Below, one piece after another: positions 15,569 through 22,378 of a stretch of DNA of 43,434 bases. How positions within the stretch are numbered: position 1 is the first letter of the stretch; each line of letters starts with the position of its first letter. This DNA comes from an uncultured Collinsella sp. GTDB taxonomy: Bacteria; Actinomycetota; Coriobacteriia; Coriobacteriales; Coriobacteriaceae. Location: assembly GCA_900541745.1 (NCBI GenBank), contig UQLA01000019.1, positions 1 through 43,434 on the forward strand, in the 5' to 3' direction. The position numbers and the translations under genes were made by a program. The notes below the pieces were generated by a model. It had not been told where the DNA came from, made no database searches, and saw only the letters and a program-made list of their open reading frames with translations.

Positions 15569-15614
15569 TTCGTATCGTTTTACCGTGTCCGGCAGGAAGC
15601 GTCGCAATGCCGCG

Positions 15615-16310
15615 CTAGTCGCGACGACCGAGAATGTTCAGGATGCGCAGGAACACGTTGATAATGTCCACGAACAGGTTGGACGCCATGAGCACGGCGT
15701 TGGGCAGCGTGGGCGGCACCGTCGTGGCAACATAGGTGTCGTAGCCAATAAAGCCGGCGAACACCACGATCACGATCAGGTCGGTGATGGTCTGCGAGAC
15801 ACCCATAAACATCAGCACGATCTCGACCAGAATCGTGGCGAGCAGGATGCCAAAACCAATGCCATACACACGCTGGAAAAACTTGGGGAAGGTCACGCCC
15901 AGCGCACCAAAGACAAAGGTGATGGCGGCCGTGGCGATAAAGGCAGTGTTGATAGTGGGCAGGTCATAGTTGGCAAGGCCAAACGACGCGGTCAGGCCAA
16001 AGGTGCTCGCAAAGATCACGTAACCCACGAGCGACAGGCCCACGGACTGCTTGCCCGCAGCAGCCGACATCATGACGATACCGACAATAGTCAGGATAAA
16101 CGAGCCAAAGACCAGTGGCAGGGCGGCGCCGCTCATCATCATGCGGGCAAACGCCATGGTGCTCGTAAAGTAAGCACCGGCGCCCATGGCGCAAAAGCCC
16201 AAGAAAATGAGAGCAGACATGGCGAGATTGTACGCGCGCGGCGACATCTCCTTGGCGCGACTTGCGCCGGTCTCGATGGGGCCGTTCTGATAGCCCTGGA
16301 TATCGTTCAT
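15615..16310 (-). CDS. Bax inhibitor-1 (BI-1/YccA) family membrane protein
   Basis: Polytopic inner-membrane protein of 231 residues with about seven hydrophobic segments from residue 32 onward. It has a short hydrophilic N-terminus (MNDIQGYQNGPIETG) and ends in the conserved pattern GYDTYVAT ... ASNLFVDIINVFLRILNILGRRD. BI-1 relatives are proton-gated calcium-leak channels or interact with the FtsH protease in other bacteria; the role here is unknown. AAAGGACGAAG stands before the ATG. An upstream TACAAT lies inside the loop of a 12-bp inverted repeat (16338-16402). It has its own terminator. Confidence 0.88.
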   Translation of the reverse strand: MNDIQGYQNGPIETGASRAKEMSPRAYNLAMSALIFLGFCAMGAGAYFTSTMAFARMMMSGAALPLVFGSFILTIVGIVMMSAAAGKQSVGLSLVGYVIFASTFGLTASFGLANYDLPTINTAFIATAAITFVFGALGVTFPKFFQRVYGIGFGILLATILVEIVLMFMGVSQTITDLIVIVVFAGFIGYDTYVATTVPPTLPNAVLMASNLFVDIINVFLRILNILGRRD

Positions 16311-16337
16311 ACTTCGTCCTTTCAAAAAACGCAAGAC

Positions 16338-16402
16338 AGCGCCGTAGGTGACAAGATTCCTGCCATTGTACCCGAATGCCGCACGTCCTTACCTACGGCG
16401 CT
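16338..16402. repeat. 12-bp perfect inverted repeat around a -10-like box
   Basis: Arms AGCGCCGTAGGT (16338-16349) and ACCTACGGCGCT (16391-16402). One arm covers the last codons of the small gene ending at 16389. The 41-bp interior contains TACAAT on the minus strand, a candidate -10 box for the BI-1 gene. It could be a pair of operator half-sites or an RNA stem. Confidence 0.6.
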
Positions 16403-16727
16403 CGCCCTCAAGCGTACGATCAAAGGCCCAGACCCACCAACGCATCACGTGCGCCTGCGAGCCGTCCGCCCGCTCGCGCGTCTGGTCCTCCAGATACAAC
16501 TCGGTCGCGTGCCCGCCAAAACGCACCTTATATGTTGCCGTACGGATGCCGTGGACCATCAGGCCAAACCCAGTGGTCGAGATAATTTCGTCGATCGTAA
16601 AACAACGGCCGTCGACCCAGCAGACGGTGACCGGCACGACCTGTCCGCCCGCGAGGATGCGAGCCACGACGTCCACATACTGCTTGTGCACGCGCCGAGT
16701 TTTGCCGTCTGTCTGTCGATATTCCAT
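16389..16727 (-). CDS. Hypothetical protein (112 aa)
   Basis: Unrecognised soluble protein beginning MEYRQTDGKTRR. It has a basic N-terminus, a possible beta-rich core (VDVVARILAGGQVVPVTVCW) and a C-terminal half with two adjacent tryptophans (MRWWVWAFDRTLEGERRR). There is no signal peptide, membrane helix or metal motif. Its last codons form one arm of an inverted repeat shared with the BI-1 gene leader. A strong promoter ends 7 bp before this ATG, which rules out longer forms reaching 16814 and suggests a leaderless or nearly leaderless mRNA. GAGGG before the ATG would serve if transcription started further upstream. Confidence 0.7.
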   Translation of the reverse strand: MEYRQTDGKTRRVHKQYVDVVARILAGGQVVPVTVCWVDGRCFTIDEIISTTGFGLMVHGIRTATYKVRFGGHATELYLEDQTRERADGSQAHVMRWWVWAFDRTLEGERRR

Positions 16728-16734
16728 GCCCTCT

Positions 16735-16764
16735 ATTATCGAACGCATGTTTGCATGTTGTAAA
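16735..16764 (-). promoter_or_regulatory. Promoter of the 112-aa gene
   Basis: On the minus strand TTTACA (16759-16764) and GATAAT (16735-16740) stand 18 bp apart, close to consensus. The expected transcription start falls on or next to the ATG at 16727. Confidence 0.55.
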
Positions 16765-16915
16765 GCGAACAGACTGTGGTTTTGGGGTGTTGGGGCGCGC
16801 ACGCGTGTCCTCATGGCGTGTTAGCAAGAAGAATACCCGCGGTCAACAGGGCTAATATTCAATTTTAGTGCCAAAAAATTCACTTCTCCCATCAGAACTC
16901 GGTAAAGAAACCCAC

Positions 16916-16947
16916 AGGAGGTGATACGATTTATCATGTTTTTGTAA
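16916..16947 (+). promoter_or_regulatory. Perfect Shine-Dalgarno sequence with a three-codon ORF upstream of pit
   Basis: AGGAGGTGAT, the full complement of the usual 16S rRNA 3' end, is followed 11 nt later by ATG TTT TTG TAA (16936-16947). The Pit gene starts 30 nt further on and has only a weak site of its own. The ATG is in frame with pit but stopped after three codons. Whether this is a minimal upstream ORF or a sequence coincidence is open. Confidence 0.35.
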
Positions 16948-16977
16948 CGTGTCTGCAAACTTCGAGAAAGCCCATAT

Positions 16978-18027
16978 ATGGACGTAACGTTCTCAACCTT
17001 CCTCGGCCAAATTGTGTCGAACCCAGTCCTTGCCGTCACCGTGATTCTCGCGCTCGGCGCCATCTTCGTCAACGGATGGACCGACGCGCCCAACGCCATC
17101 GCGACCTGCGTCACTACGCGTTGCATGCCCGCCCGCGCCGCCATTCTCATGAGCGCCGCATTCAACTTCTTGGGCGTGCTCATCATGACGCACTTTAACG
17201 CGAGCGTCGCCAACACCATCTCGCATATCGTCGACTTTGGCGGAAACAGCACCATGGCGCTTGCGTGCCTCTGCGCTGCTCTGTTCTCCATCGTCGTCTA
17301 CGGTGCCACGGCATCGCGTTTTGGTATCCCCACCTCGCAAAGCCACAGCCTTATCGCCGGCCTGACCGGTGCCGCTATCGCCCTCGGCGGCGCGAACAGC
17401 GTCAACGTCCACGAGTGGATGAAGGTCATCTACGGCCTGGCGCTCTCCATCGGCCTGGGCTTTGTCATGGGCTGGATCCTGTGCAAACTCGTCTCGATTC
17501 TGTTTGCCGCCGCCAATAGGCGACGTGCCAATGTCTTCTTTAAATACGCTCAGATCGCGAGTGCCGCGGCCATGAGCTTTATGCACGGCGCGCAGGATGG
17601 ACAGAAGTTCATCGGCGTGCTCTTTTTAGGTGTCGCCTTCGCCAACGGCCAGACGAGCGTCGGCGATGCCGGCATTCCCATCTGGATTATGCTGCTGTGC
17701 TCGGCCACCATGGGTATCGGCACCAGCGTGGGCGGCGAGCGCATCATCAAGTCCGTCGGCCAGAGCATGGTCAAGCTCGAGAAGTATCAGGGCTTCTCCG
17801 CCGACCTCGCAGGCGCCGCGAATCTGCTGCTTGCCACCCTTACCGGTATCCCCGTGTCCTCCACCCACATCAAGACCTGCGCCATCATGGGCGTCGGCGC
17901 CGTCAAGCGCCTTTCGGCCATCAACTTCGGCGTGGTCAAGGACATGATGTTCACCTGGTTCTTCACCTTCCCCGCTTGCGGACTCATCAGCTTTGTCATG
18001 GCCAAGTTGTTCATGATGTTCATTTAG
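16978..18027 (+). CDS. pit: Inorganic phosphate transporter, PiT family
   Basis: Low-affinity, cation- or proton-coupled phosphate (metal-phosphate) permease in the cytoplasmic membrane. The 349-residue protein has about ten membrane helices and the two PiT signature repeats. These are FVNGWTDAPNAIATCVTTR near residues 30-50 and VSSTHIKTCAIMGVGAVKR near residue 295, plus SFMHGAQDGQKF in the middle. The start is fixed by the family N-terminus. Its own ribosome-binding site (GAGAAAG) is weak, and a perfect Shine-Dalgarno lies 52 nt upstream. It forms a unit with the DUF47 gene 67 bp downstream, the usual Pit partner. A second, high-affinity phosphate system (Pst) lies further right in the window. 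Confidence 0.93.
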   Translation: MDVTFSTFLGQIVSNPVLAVTVILALGAIFVNGWTDAPNAIATCVTTRCMPARAAILMSAAFNFLGVLIMTHFNASVANTISHIVDFGGNSTMALACLCAALFSIVVYGATASRFGIPTSQSHSLIAGLTGAAIALGGANSVNVHEWMKVIYGLALSIGLGFVMGWILCKLVSILFAAANRRRANVFFKYAQIASAAAMSFMHGAQDGQKFIGVLFLGVAFANGQTSVGDAGIPIWIMLLCSATMGIGTSVGGERIIKSVGQSMVKLEKYQGFSADLAGAANLLLATLTGIPVSSTHIKTCAIMGVGAVKRLSAINFGVVKDMMFTWFFTFPACGLISFVMAKLFMMFI

Positions 18028-18094
18028 TCAAACCGAGCGTCCATCCGGACCGTAATACCTCGCCCACCCGTCTTCGCCTCGAAAGGACCCACTC

Positions 18095-18718
18095 ATGGCA
18101 AAGAAACCCGATTCGTTCTACTTTGACAACTACGTCGCCTGCGCCGACCTCGCCGTCCAGGCCGCCGAGCTGCTCACCAAGATTTTTGAGAACTTCGATC
18201 CCGCGAAGATTCACGATATGCTCGACAAGATGCACGCGATTGAGCATGCGGCCGACAAGAAGCACCATGAGCTTGAAGACGCCCTTCTCACGGCCTTTAT
18301 CACTCCGCTTGAGCGCGAGGATTTGGATCTGATGAGCTGCTCGCTCGACACCGTGCTCGACCGTATTGAGGGCGTCGTGCAGCGCGTCTACTTCACCAAC
18401 ATCCAGAGCATCCATCCTGATGCCATCGTGATCGCCCACAAGGTGACCGACGCCTGCCGCGCCATGAAGGACCTGATGGTCGAGCTCCCCAACTACCGCA
18501 AGTCCAAGACCCTGCGCGAGCTCGTCATCCAGATCAACACGATCGAGTCCGAGGCCGACGATCTCTACATCAACGCTATGCGCAACCTGCACGTCAACGG
18601 TAAGGACCCGCTCGAGGTCATCGCTTGGCGTGACGTTTACGCCTTCCTGGAGTACTGCGCTGACTGCTGTGAGAATGTAGCCGATGTCGTGGATTCGATT
18701 GTCATGAAGAACAGTTAA
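18095..18718 (+). CDS. DUF47 (PhoU-like) accessory protein of Pit
   Basis: PhoU-related helical-bundle protein of 207 residues, family DUF47/TIGR00153, typically encoded next to pit and thought to regulate the transporter. It is almost entirely alpha-helical with acidic metal-binding-type clusters: MHAIEHAADKKHHELE near residue 50 and INTIESEADDLYINAM near residue 150, two repeats of the PhoU pattern ExxAD. AAAGGAC lies before the ATG. It is in the same direction as pit. A long inverted repeat starts 21 bp after the stop. Confidence 0.9.
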   Translation: MAKKPDSFYFDNYVACADLAVQAAELLTKIFENFDPAKIHDMLDKMHAIEHAADKKHHELEDALLTAFITPLEREDLDLMSCSLDTVLDRIEGVVQRVYFTNIQSIHPDAIVIAHKVTDACRAMKDLMVELPNYRKSKTLRELVIQINTIESEADDLYINAMRNLHVNGKDPLEVIAWRDVYAFLEYCADCCENVADVVDSIVMKNS

Positions 18719-18738
18719 TTGGGGATACGTGTCCTGGC

Positions 18739-18822
18739 GGCGAAGGGCCGGCCACGGTTTGCTTTCTCACTCCGGCTGCTTTGCAGAGTCGTTCGAAAGT
18801 AAACCGTGGCCGGCCCTTCGCC
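18739..18822. repeat. Second long inverted repeat with GGCCGGCC core
   Basis: 28-bp arms (18739-18766 and 18795-18822) with one mismatch, reading GGCGAAGGGCCGGCC then ACGGTTTGCTTTC, around 28 bp that contain a small CTGC-TTT-GCAG stem. An outer ATACGT also recurs inverted (18725-18730 and 18825-18830). Layout and core match the element at 4715-4828, and both follow closely after the stop of a plus-strand gene. Confidence 0.85.
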
Positions 18823-18830
18823 TTACGTAT

Positions 18831-19000
18831 CACCATTGGAACTTTGGCTGATAGATTTAGCGCAATGGGGGTTTGGCTGAAGGGACCTTTGGTACCCGTT
18901 CGGACACTTTGGCCCTTGATGAGCGTTTGGCTGATTGCTGCTTTGGGTACTCTTTGGGTTACTTTGGGTTTGTTTGATTTTTAATTGTTGGAGGGCTTGT
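18831..19000 (+). other. TTTGG-rich low-complexity intergenic stretch
   Basis: About 170 bp with strong T+G bias. TTTGGCTGA occurs three times, and the stretch ends in a run of ACTTTGGGTT-like copies directly before the nitroreductase ribosome-binding site. No gene, stem or promoter could be supported. Confidence 0.5.
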
Positions 19001-19531
19001 ATGTCGTATATGGATCTGGCTCGGTCTCGGTATTCTTGTCGTTTGTTTGAGGATCGGGCTGTGGAGCAGGTTGTGGTGGATGCCATTGTTGAGGCTGGGC
19101 GTATTGCTCCTTCTGCTTGTAATAACCATCCAACCCGTGTGATGGTGCTGGATACGCCTGAGCTTCTGGAGAAGGCTGCTGCTTGTCAGCCTCGGTTTGC
19201 TCGTGATGGGTCCATCTTTGGCGCTCCGCTCATCTTCCTTATTTGCAGCGTTACTAACGACGCTTGGGTGCGCCCTTATGACCAGATGAACTCGAGTGCC
19301 ATCGATACTTCGATCGTTTGCGATCAGATGATGATGGAGGCTGAGGAGCAGGGCCTGGGTACGTGCTGGGTGTGCCATTTTAAGCCCGAGGTGGCCTGTG
19401 AGCAGTTCAGCCTGCCCGAGGGCATCTATCCCTATCACATGCTCGTCTGCGGCTATCCTGCCGACCATATCGCCGACCCCGAGCAGCGCGAGGCCCGCAC
19501 CATTCCCCTCCCCGACTTCCTCCTCAAGTAG
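19001..19531 (+). CDS. Nitroreductase family FMN oxidoreductase
   Basis: Small NAD(P)H:FMN oxidoreductase of 176 residues, cytoplasmic. The N-terminal DLARSRYSCRLF (Arg-Ser-Arg FMN-phosphate contact), APSACNNHPTRVMVL (FMN ring contact) and GLGTCWVCHFKP blocks are typical of the family's short members. The natural substrate is unknown. TTGGAGGG lies before the ATG at 19001; the frame is open back to 18935 through a low-complexity stretch and that part is not believed. Codon choice changes inside the gene. The first third favours T- and G-ending codons (GCT, CGG, TCT, GTG), the last third the C-ending codons of its neighbours, which hints at a mosaic or recently acquired 5' part. Confidence 0.88.
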   Translation: MSYMDLARSRYSCRLFEDRAVEQVVVDAIVEAGRIAPSACNNHPTRVMVLDTPELLEKAAACQPRFARDGSIFGAPLIFLICSVTNDAWVRPYDQMNSSAIDTSIVCDQMMMEAEEQGLGTCWVCHFKPEVACEQFSLPEGIYPYHMLVCGYPADHIADPEQREARTIPLPDFLLK

Positions 19532-19576
19532 ATTTTTGGGACAGGCCTTTAAATCCACCTTTGACCACGTGCCGTT

Positions 19577-19619
19577 CGCCGAGTTCTGTGCCCTCAAACG
19601 CAGGACTCGGCGTTTTATT
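19577..19619 (+). terminator. Intrinsic terminator of the nitroreductase gene
   Basis: CGCCGAGTTCTG (19577-19588) pairs with CAGGACTCGGCG (19601-19612, one G-T) and is followed by TTTTATTTTG on the plus strand. Confidence 0.75.
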
Positions 19620-19640
19620 TTGCAGGCTGCATACAGCCAC

Positions 19641-19670
19641 AAAAAAGGACCCGCAAGCTGCGGGCCCTTT
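19641..19670 (-). terminator. Intrinsic terminator of divIVA
   Basis: On the minus strand AAGGGCCCGCA and TGCGGGTCCTT form the stem, followed by TTTTTT. It starts 26 nt after the divIVA stop. Confidence 0.8.
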
Positions 19671-19695
19671 CTAGACGCTACATGATAGCTGGATG

Positions 19696-20373
19696 TTAGT
19701 CCAGGTCGTCGGCGGCGAAGTTGTCGATCGGTGCGAAGGGATCGGCAACGGGGATAACCGGCTCGGCGACGGGCAGCGGCTCGGCAGCAGGAACGGTCAC
19801 AGCCGGAGAAGCGGCGGAACCGACCGGCGTGGAAGCCATGAGATCGGACGGGAAGGAGTTCTGAGCATCGTCCATGAAGTGCTGGATGAGCTTGAGGTAC
19901 TCGGCCTTAAACTCCTCACGGGAAGCCTTAAGACGGTCGATCTCCTCAAGCTCGGCCTGCTTCTCGGTCAGGGCCTGGCGGATGACCTCGCGGGCCTTGG
20001 CGTCGGCCTCGTTGCGGATGCGGTCAGCGTTCTCGTTGGCGTCGTTGACAATGCCCTCGGCGGTCTGCTGGGCAGCAATCAGAGCAGCGGAGATCTGGCG
20101 CTCCTGAGCGGAGAAGTCGGGTGCGGGAGCGGCCGCGGGCGCGGCAGGGACGGCCTGAGCGGCAGCATCCTGAGCCTGAACGAGCTGGGCCTGCGTATCG
20201 GCAAGCTGCTGCTCGGTGGCAGTCAGACGACCCTTAAGATCGACGATCTTGGCGAGCATGGCGTCGACCTCGGAGGACAGGGTCTCCAGGAAGACGTCGA
20301 CCTCGGCGGGATCGTAGCCGCGCTTGGCCTCAGAGAAGGTCTGAGCCTGAATGTCAGCAGGGGTAATAGCCAT
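19696..20373 (-). CDS. divIVA: DivIVA/Wag31-type polarity and septum protein
   Basis: Coiled-coil protein that marks negatively curved membrane at septa and poles. Of 225 residues, the N-terminal domain (MAITPADIQAQTFSEAKRGYDPAEVDVFLETL, written here only as the DivIVA lipid-binding region, 1-32) contains the RGYDPAEVD hallmark. A coiled coil follows (about 33-70), then an Ala/Pro linker (about 78-90). A second long coiled coil (about 93-170) and an Ala/Pro/Asp-rich tail ending NFAADDLD complete it. AAAGGAGAA precedes the ATG. It is last in yggS-sepF-yggT-divIVA, the usual actinobacterial order after ftsZ. Confidence 0.9.
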   Translation of the reverse strand: MAITPADIQAQTFSEAKRGYDPAEVDVFLETLSSEVDAMLAKIVDLKGRLTATEQQLADTQAQLVQAQDAAAQAVPAAPAAAPAPDFSAQERQISAALIAAQQTAEGIVNDANENADRIRNEADAKAREVIRQALTEKQAELEEIDRLKASREEFKAEYLKLIQHFMDDAQNSFPSDLMASTPVGSAASPAVTVPAAEPLPVAEPVIPVADPFAPIDNFAADDLD

Positions 20374-20435
20374 AACAAGTTCTCCTTTATCTTCGCCTTG
20401 GCGCCGTGCGCCCGACGTGAGTTACTAAGCCAGTT

Positions 20436-20693
20436 TTATATGAGTATACCTATAAGAAGTTGCAGAACCAGCTTCTGTACCAACTGCAACGCAATAATCG
20501 CAACGACCGGTGAAAAATCGACACCGCCCATGGGCGGGATAAACCGGCGAAACAAATTGAGCCACGGGCCGCACACGCTATCGAGGACGGCGGCGATATC
20601 CTGTAGCAACCCGCCCTGTTTCATAGGGATCCACGTCATAAGGCAGTAGACCACAATGAGCGTGGAGTAGAAGTTGAACAGCGTATTGACCAA
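20436..20693 (-). CDS. yggT: YggT family membrane protein
   Basis: Small inner-membrane protein with two YggT-type hydrophobic segments (about residues 5-22 and 62-85 of this reading) and the family block WLNLFRRFIPPMGGVDFSPVVA. YggT/YlmG proteins are tied to cell-division and membrane organisation. The only standard start in frame is TTG at 20693, which has no ribosome-binding site. In contrast GAGGAG (20724-20729) stands 6 nt before an in-frame ATC at 20717, next to ATT at 20723. The true N-terminus may therefore be about eight residues longer and begin at a non-standard codon, or the base call may be wrong there. It lies between sepF and divIVA. Confidence 0.8.
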   Translation of the reverse strand: MVNTLFNFYSTLIVVYCLMTWIPMKQGGLLQDIAAVLDSVCGPWLNLFRRFIPPMGGVDFSPVVAIIALQLVQKLVLQLLIGILI

Positions 20694-20738
20694 CTGGACA
20701 ATGGTGTAGATGTTGATGAGAATCTCCTCGTCTTGTCT

Positions 20739-21461
20739 TTACTTAAGGTAGCCGTCGGCACGGAGCTTTTTGAGGTCCGAATCCTTGACCTCGCAACCGG
20801 CGGGCAGCACCATAAACACGCGATCGCCCACCTCTTTGACGGTGGCACCCAGGCCGCAGGCAAAGCCGTAAGAGAAGTCCAGGACGCGCTTGGCGACCTC
20901 GGTACGAACGCCCACAAAAATCAGCGCGACAGGCTGCTTGGTGCGCACGCGGCGCACGACGGTCTCCACGTCGTCATAGCTCTCGGGGCGTAGGACATAA
21001 GCCGGCAGCTGCGGCGTAGCGTTGATGATGTTGCTCGCATACGCCGAGGCATCGCTCGGTGAGGGAGCAGGTGCGGGGGCAGCAGCGCGGGCACGCGTGC
21101 TCTCGGCGTAGCTCGACGGCGTGTCGTAGGCACCGGGACGATAACCGCCCGCAACCGTCTCCTGCGAGCGCGATGGCGGGTTGTAGGTCGTAGCGTGGCG
21201 AGAATCGTCGCCGACCAGCTGTCCGGAGCGCGTGTACACGGCCACCGACTCGGCCTCGCCGCGGCGCGTCTGACCCAACAGGCCGTTGCTCGGCTCATCC
21301 TGGGTGTAGAAGCCCTCGCCCGAGGCACCGCTGTAACCGTTGTGGTAGCCGTCGTCATAGCCGTCATCGTAGCCGTAGTCGTCGTCCTGACCATAACCCT
21401 GGTCGTAACCCTGCTGGCCGCCCAGGTGCATCTTATTTTTAATCTCGTCAAGGAAGCCCAT
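20739..21461 (-). CDS. sepF: Cell division protein SepF
   Basis: Membrane anchor for FtsZ; it takes over the FtsA role, and no ftsA is present in the cluster. Of 240 residues, an N-terminal amphipathic membrane-binding helix (MGFLDEIKNKM) is followed by a Gly/Tyr/Asp repeat region (about 15-45, GYDQGYGQDDDYGYDDGY). A Ser/Ala/Pro linker precedes the C-terminal SepF domain (about 160-238). This ends in VKEVGDRVFMVLPAGCEV plus a short tail. GAGAGGAC lies upstream of the ATG, and the helix position confirms this start over the longer frame to 21512. It is in the yggS-sepF-yggT-divIVA unit. Confidence 0.93.
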   Translation of the reverse strand: MGFLDEIKNKMHLGGQQGYDQGYGQDDDYGYDDGYDDGYHNGYSGASGEGFYTQDEPSNGLLGQTRRGEAESVAVYTRSGQLVGDDSRHATTYNPPSRSQETVAGGYRPGAYDTPSSYAESTRARAAAPAPAPSPSDASAYASNIINATPQLPAYVLRPESYDDVETVVRRVRTKQPVALIFVGVRTEVAKRVLDFSYGFACGLGATVKEVGDRVFMVLPAGCEVKDSDLKKLRADGYLK

Positions 21462-21521
21462 GGTTGTGTCCTCTCGCGGTTTAGTGCAGGCGCTCTGATA
21501 ATCAGTGCGCACTTCAGAGCC

Positions 21522-22259
21522 TTATTTTACTGCAAACTCCGGGCTAAATACTACCCTGCCCAGGCGAACGAGCGTAGAGCCTTCCTCAAGGGCAGGCTCA
21601 AAGTCCTCGCTCATGCCGCAGGAAAGTTCGGGCAGTTCAAGATCGGGATGCGTCGCCTCAAGCTCATCCCTTAGCTCGCGAAGTCCGGCAAAGGTGCGGC
21701 GCGCCACATCCTTATTCCCCCGGGGTGCCATAGTCATAAGGCCCTGCACACAAATTCCCTCAAGCTCCGCAAGCTCACCTGCGGCGTCTCGAACCTCGTC
21801 GGGCGAAAAGCCGCCCTTGGACTCCTCGCCGCTCACATTGACCTCGATCAGCACGCGCTGGGGGCCGGAGAGCTCGCCCGCCTCAATCTTACGGACCGCA
21901 CGGCTCGAGATAGCCTGAGCCAAATGCAGCGAGCTTACCGAATGAATCAGCTGGGCCGAGCCCAGAACCGCATTGATCTTGTTGGTCTGCAGGTTGCCGA
22001 TCATATCGAAGCGCACCTCGGGTAGCTCCGGATGCTCCGCGAGGCCCGCAAGCTTGCGGACGAGCTCCTGCGGGCGGTTCTCGGCAAAATGGCGATACCC
22101 CGCCTGAATAGCGGCAACGGTCTCATCGACGCCAACAGTCTTGGAGACGGCAATCAGTCGCGCAGCATCGTGGGGACGGCCCGCGCGATCGAGTGCCGCA
22201 TAAAAACGCTCCAGAATCTGCTCGCGGCGAGCGCGCATCAAGTCCAAATAGTTATCCAT
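21522..22259 (-). CDS. yggS: PLP homeostasis protein (YggS/PROSC family)
   Basis: Pyridoxal-phosphate-binding protein with the alanine-racemase N-terminal barrel but no known enzymatic turnover; it balances PLP and amino-acid pools. Of 245 residues, the PLP lysine is Lys40 in LIAVSKTVG. GYRHFAENRPQEL, FDMIGNLQTNK and the C-terminal ELSCGMSEDFEPAL and STLVRLGRVVF blocks are typical. GGAGGCGAT lies before the ATG. It is first gene of the division unit that continues with sepF, preceded by the phoU terminator. In related actinobacteria it directly follows pgeF (yfiH); here pst and phoU lie between. Confidence 0.94.
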   Translation of the reverse strand: MDNYLDLMRARREQILERFYAALDRAGRPHDAARLIAVSKTVGVDETVAAIQAGYRHFAENRPQELVRKLAGLAEHPELPEVRFDMIGNLQTNKINAVLGSAQLIHSVSSLHLAQAISSRAVRKIEAGELSGPQRVLIEVNVSGEESKGGFSPDEVRDAAGELAELEGICVQGLMTMAPRGNKDVARRTFAGLRELRDELEATHPDLELPELSCGMSEDFEPALEEGSTLVRLGRVVFSPEFAVK

Positions 22260-22309
22260 TGCCAATCGCCTCCGCTGACAGCCAAACAAGTAGTCCCATG
22301 CTAACGCAA

Positions 22310-22341
22310 GAGCGCGGCCCCGCATGTGCAAGGCCGCGCTC
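22310..22341 (-). terminator. Hairpin terminator downstream of phoU
   Basis: 10-bp stem GAGCGCGGCC / GGCCGCGCTC with a 12-nt loop, followed on the minus strand by TTGCGTTAG. The T-tract is weak, so termination may be partial. It separates phoU from yggS. Confidence 0.55.
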
Positions 22342-22378
22342 ACTTAGGTATTTACAATTTTTAGACGAACGAGGTTAC

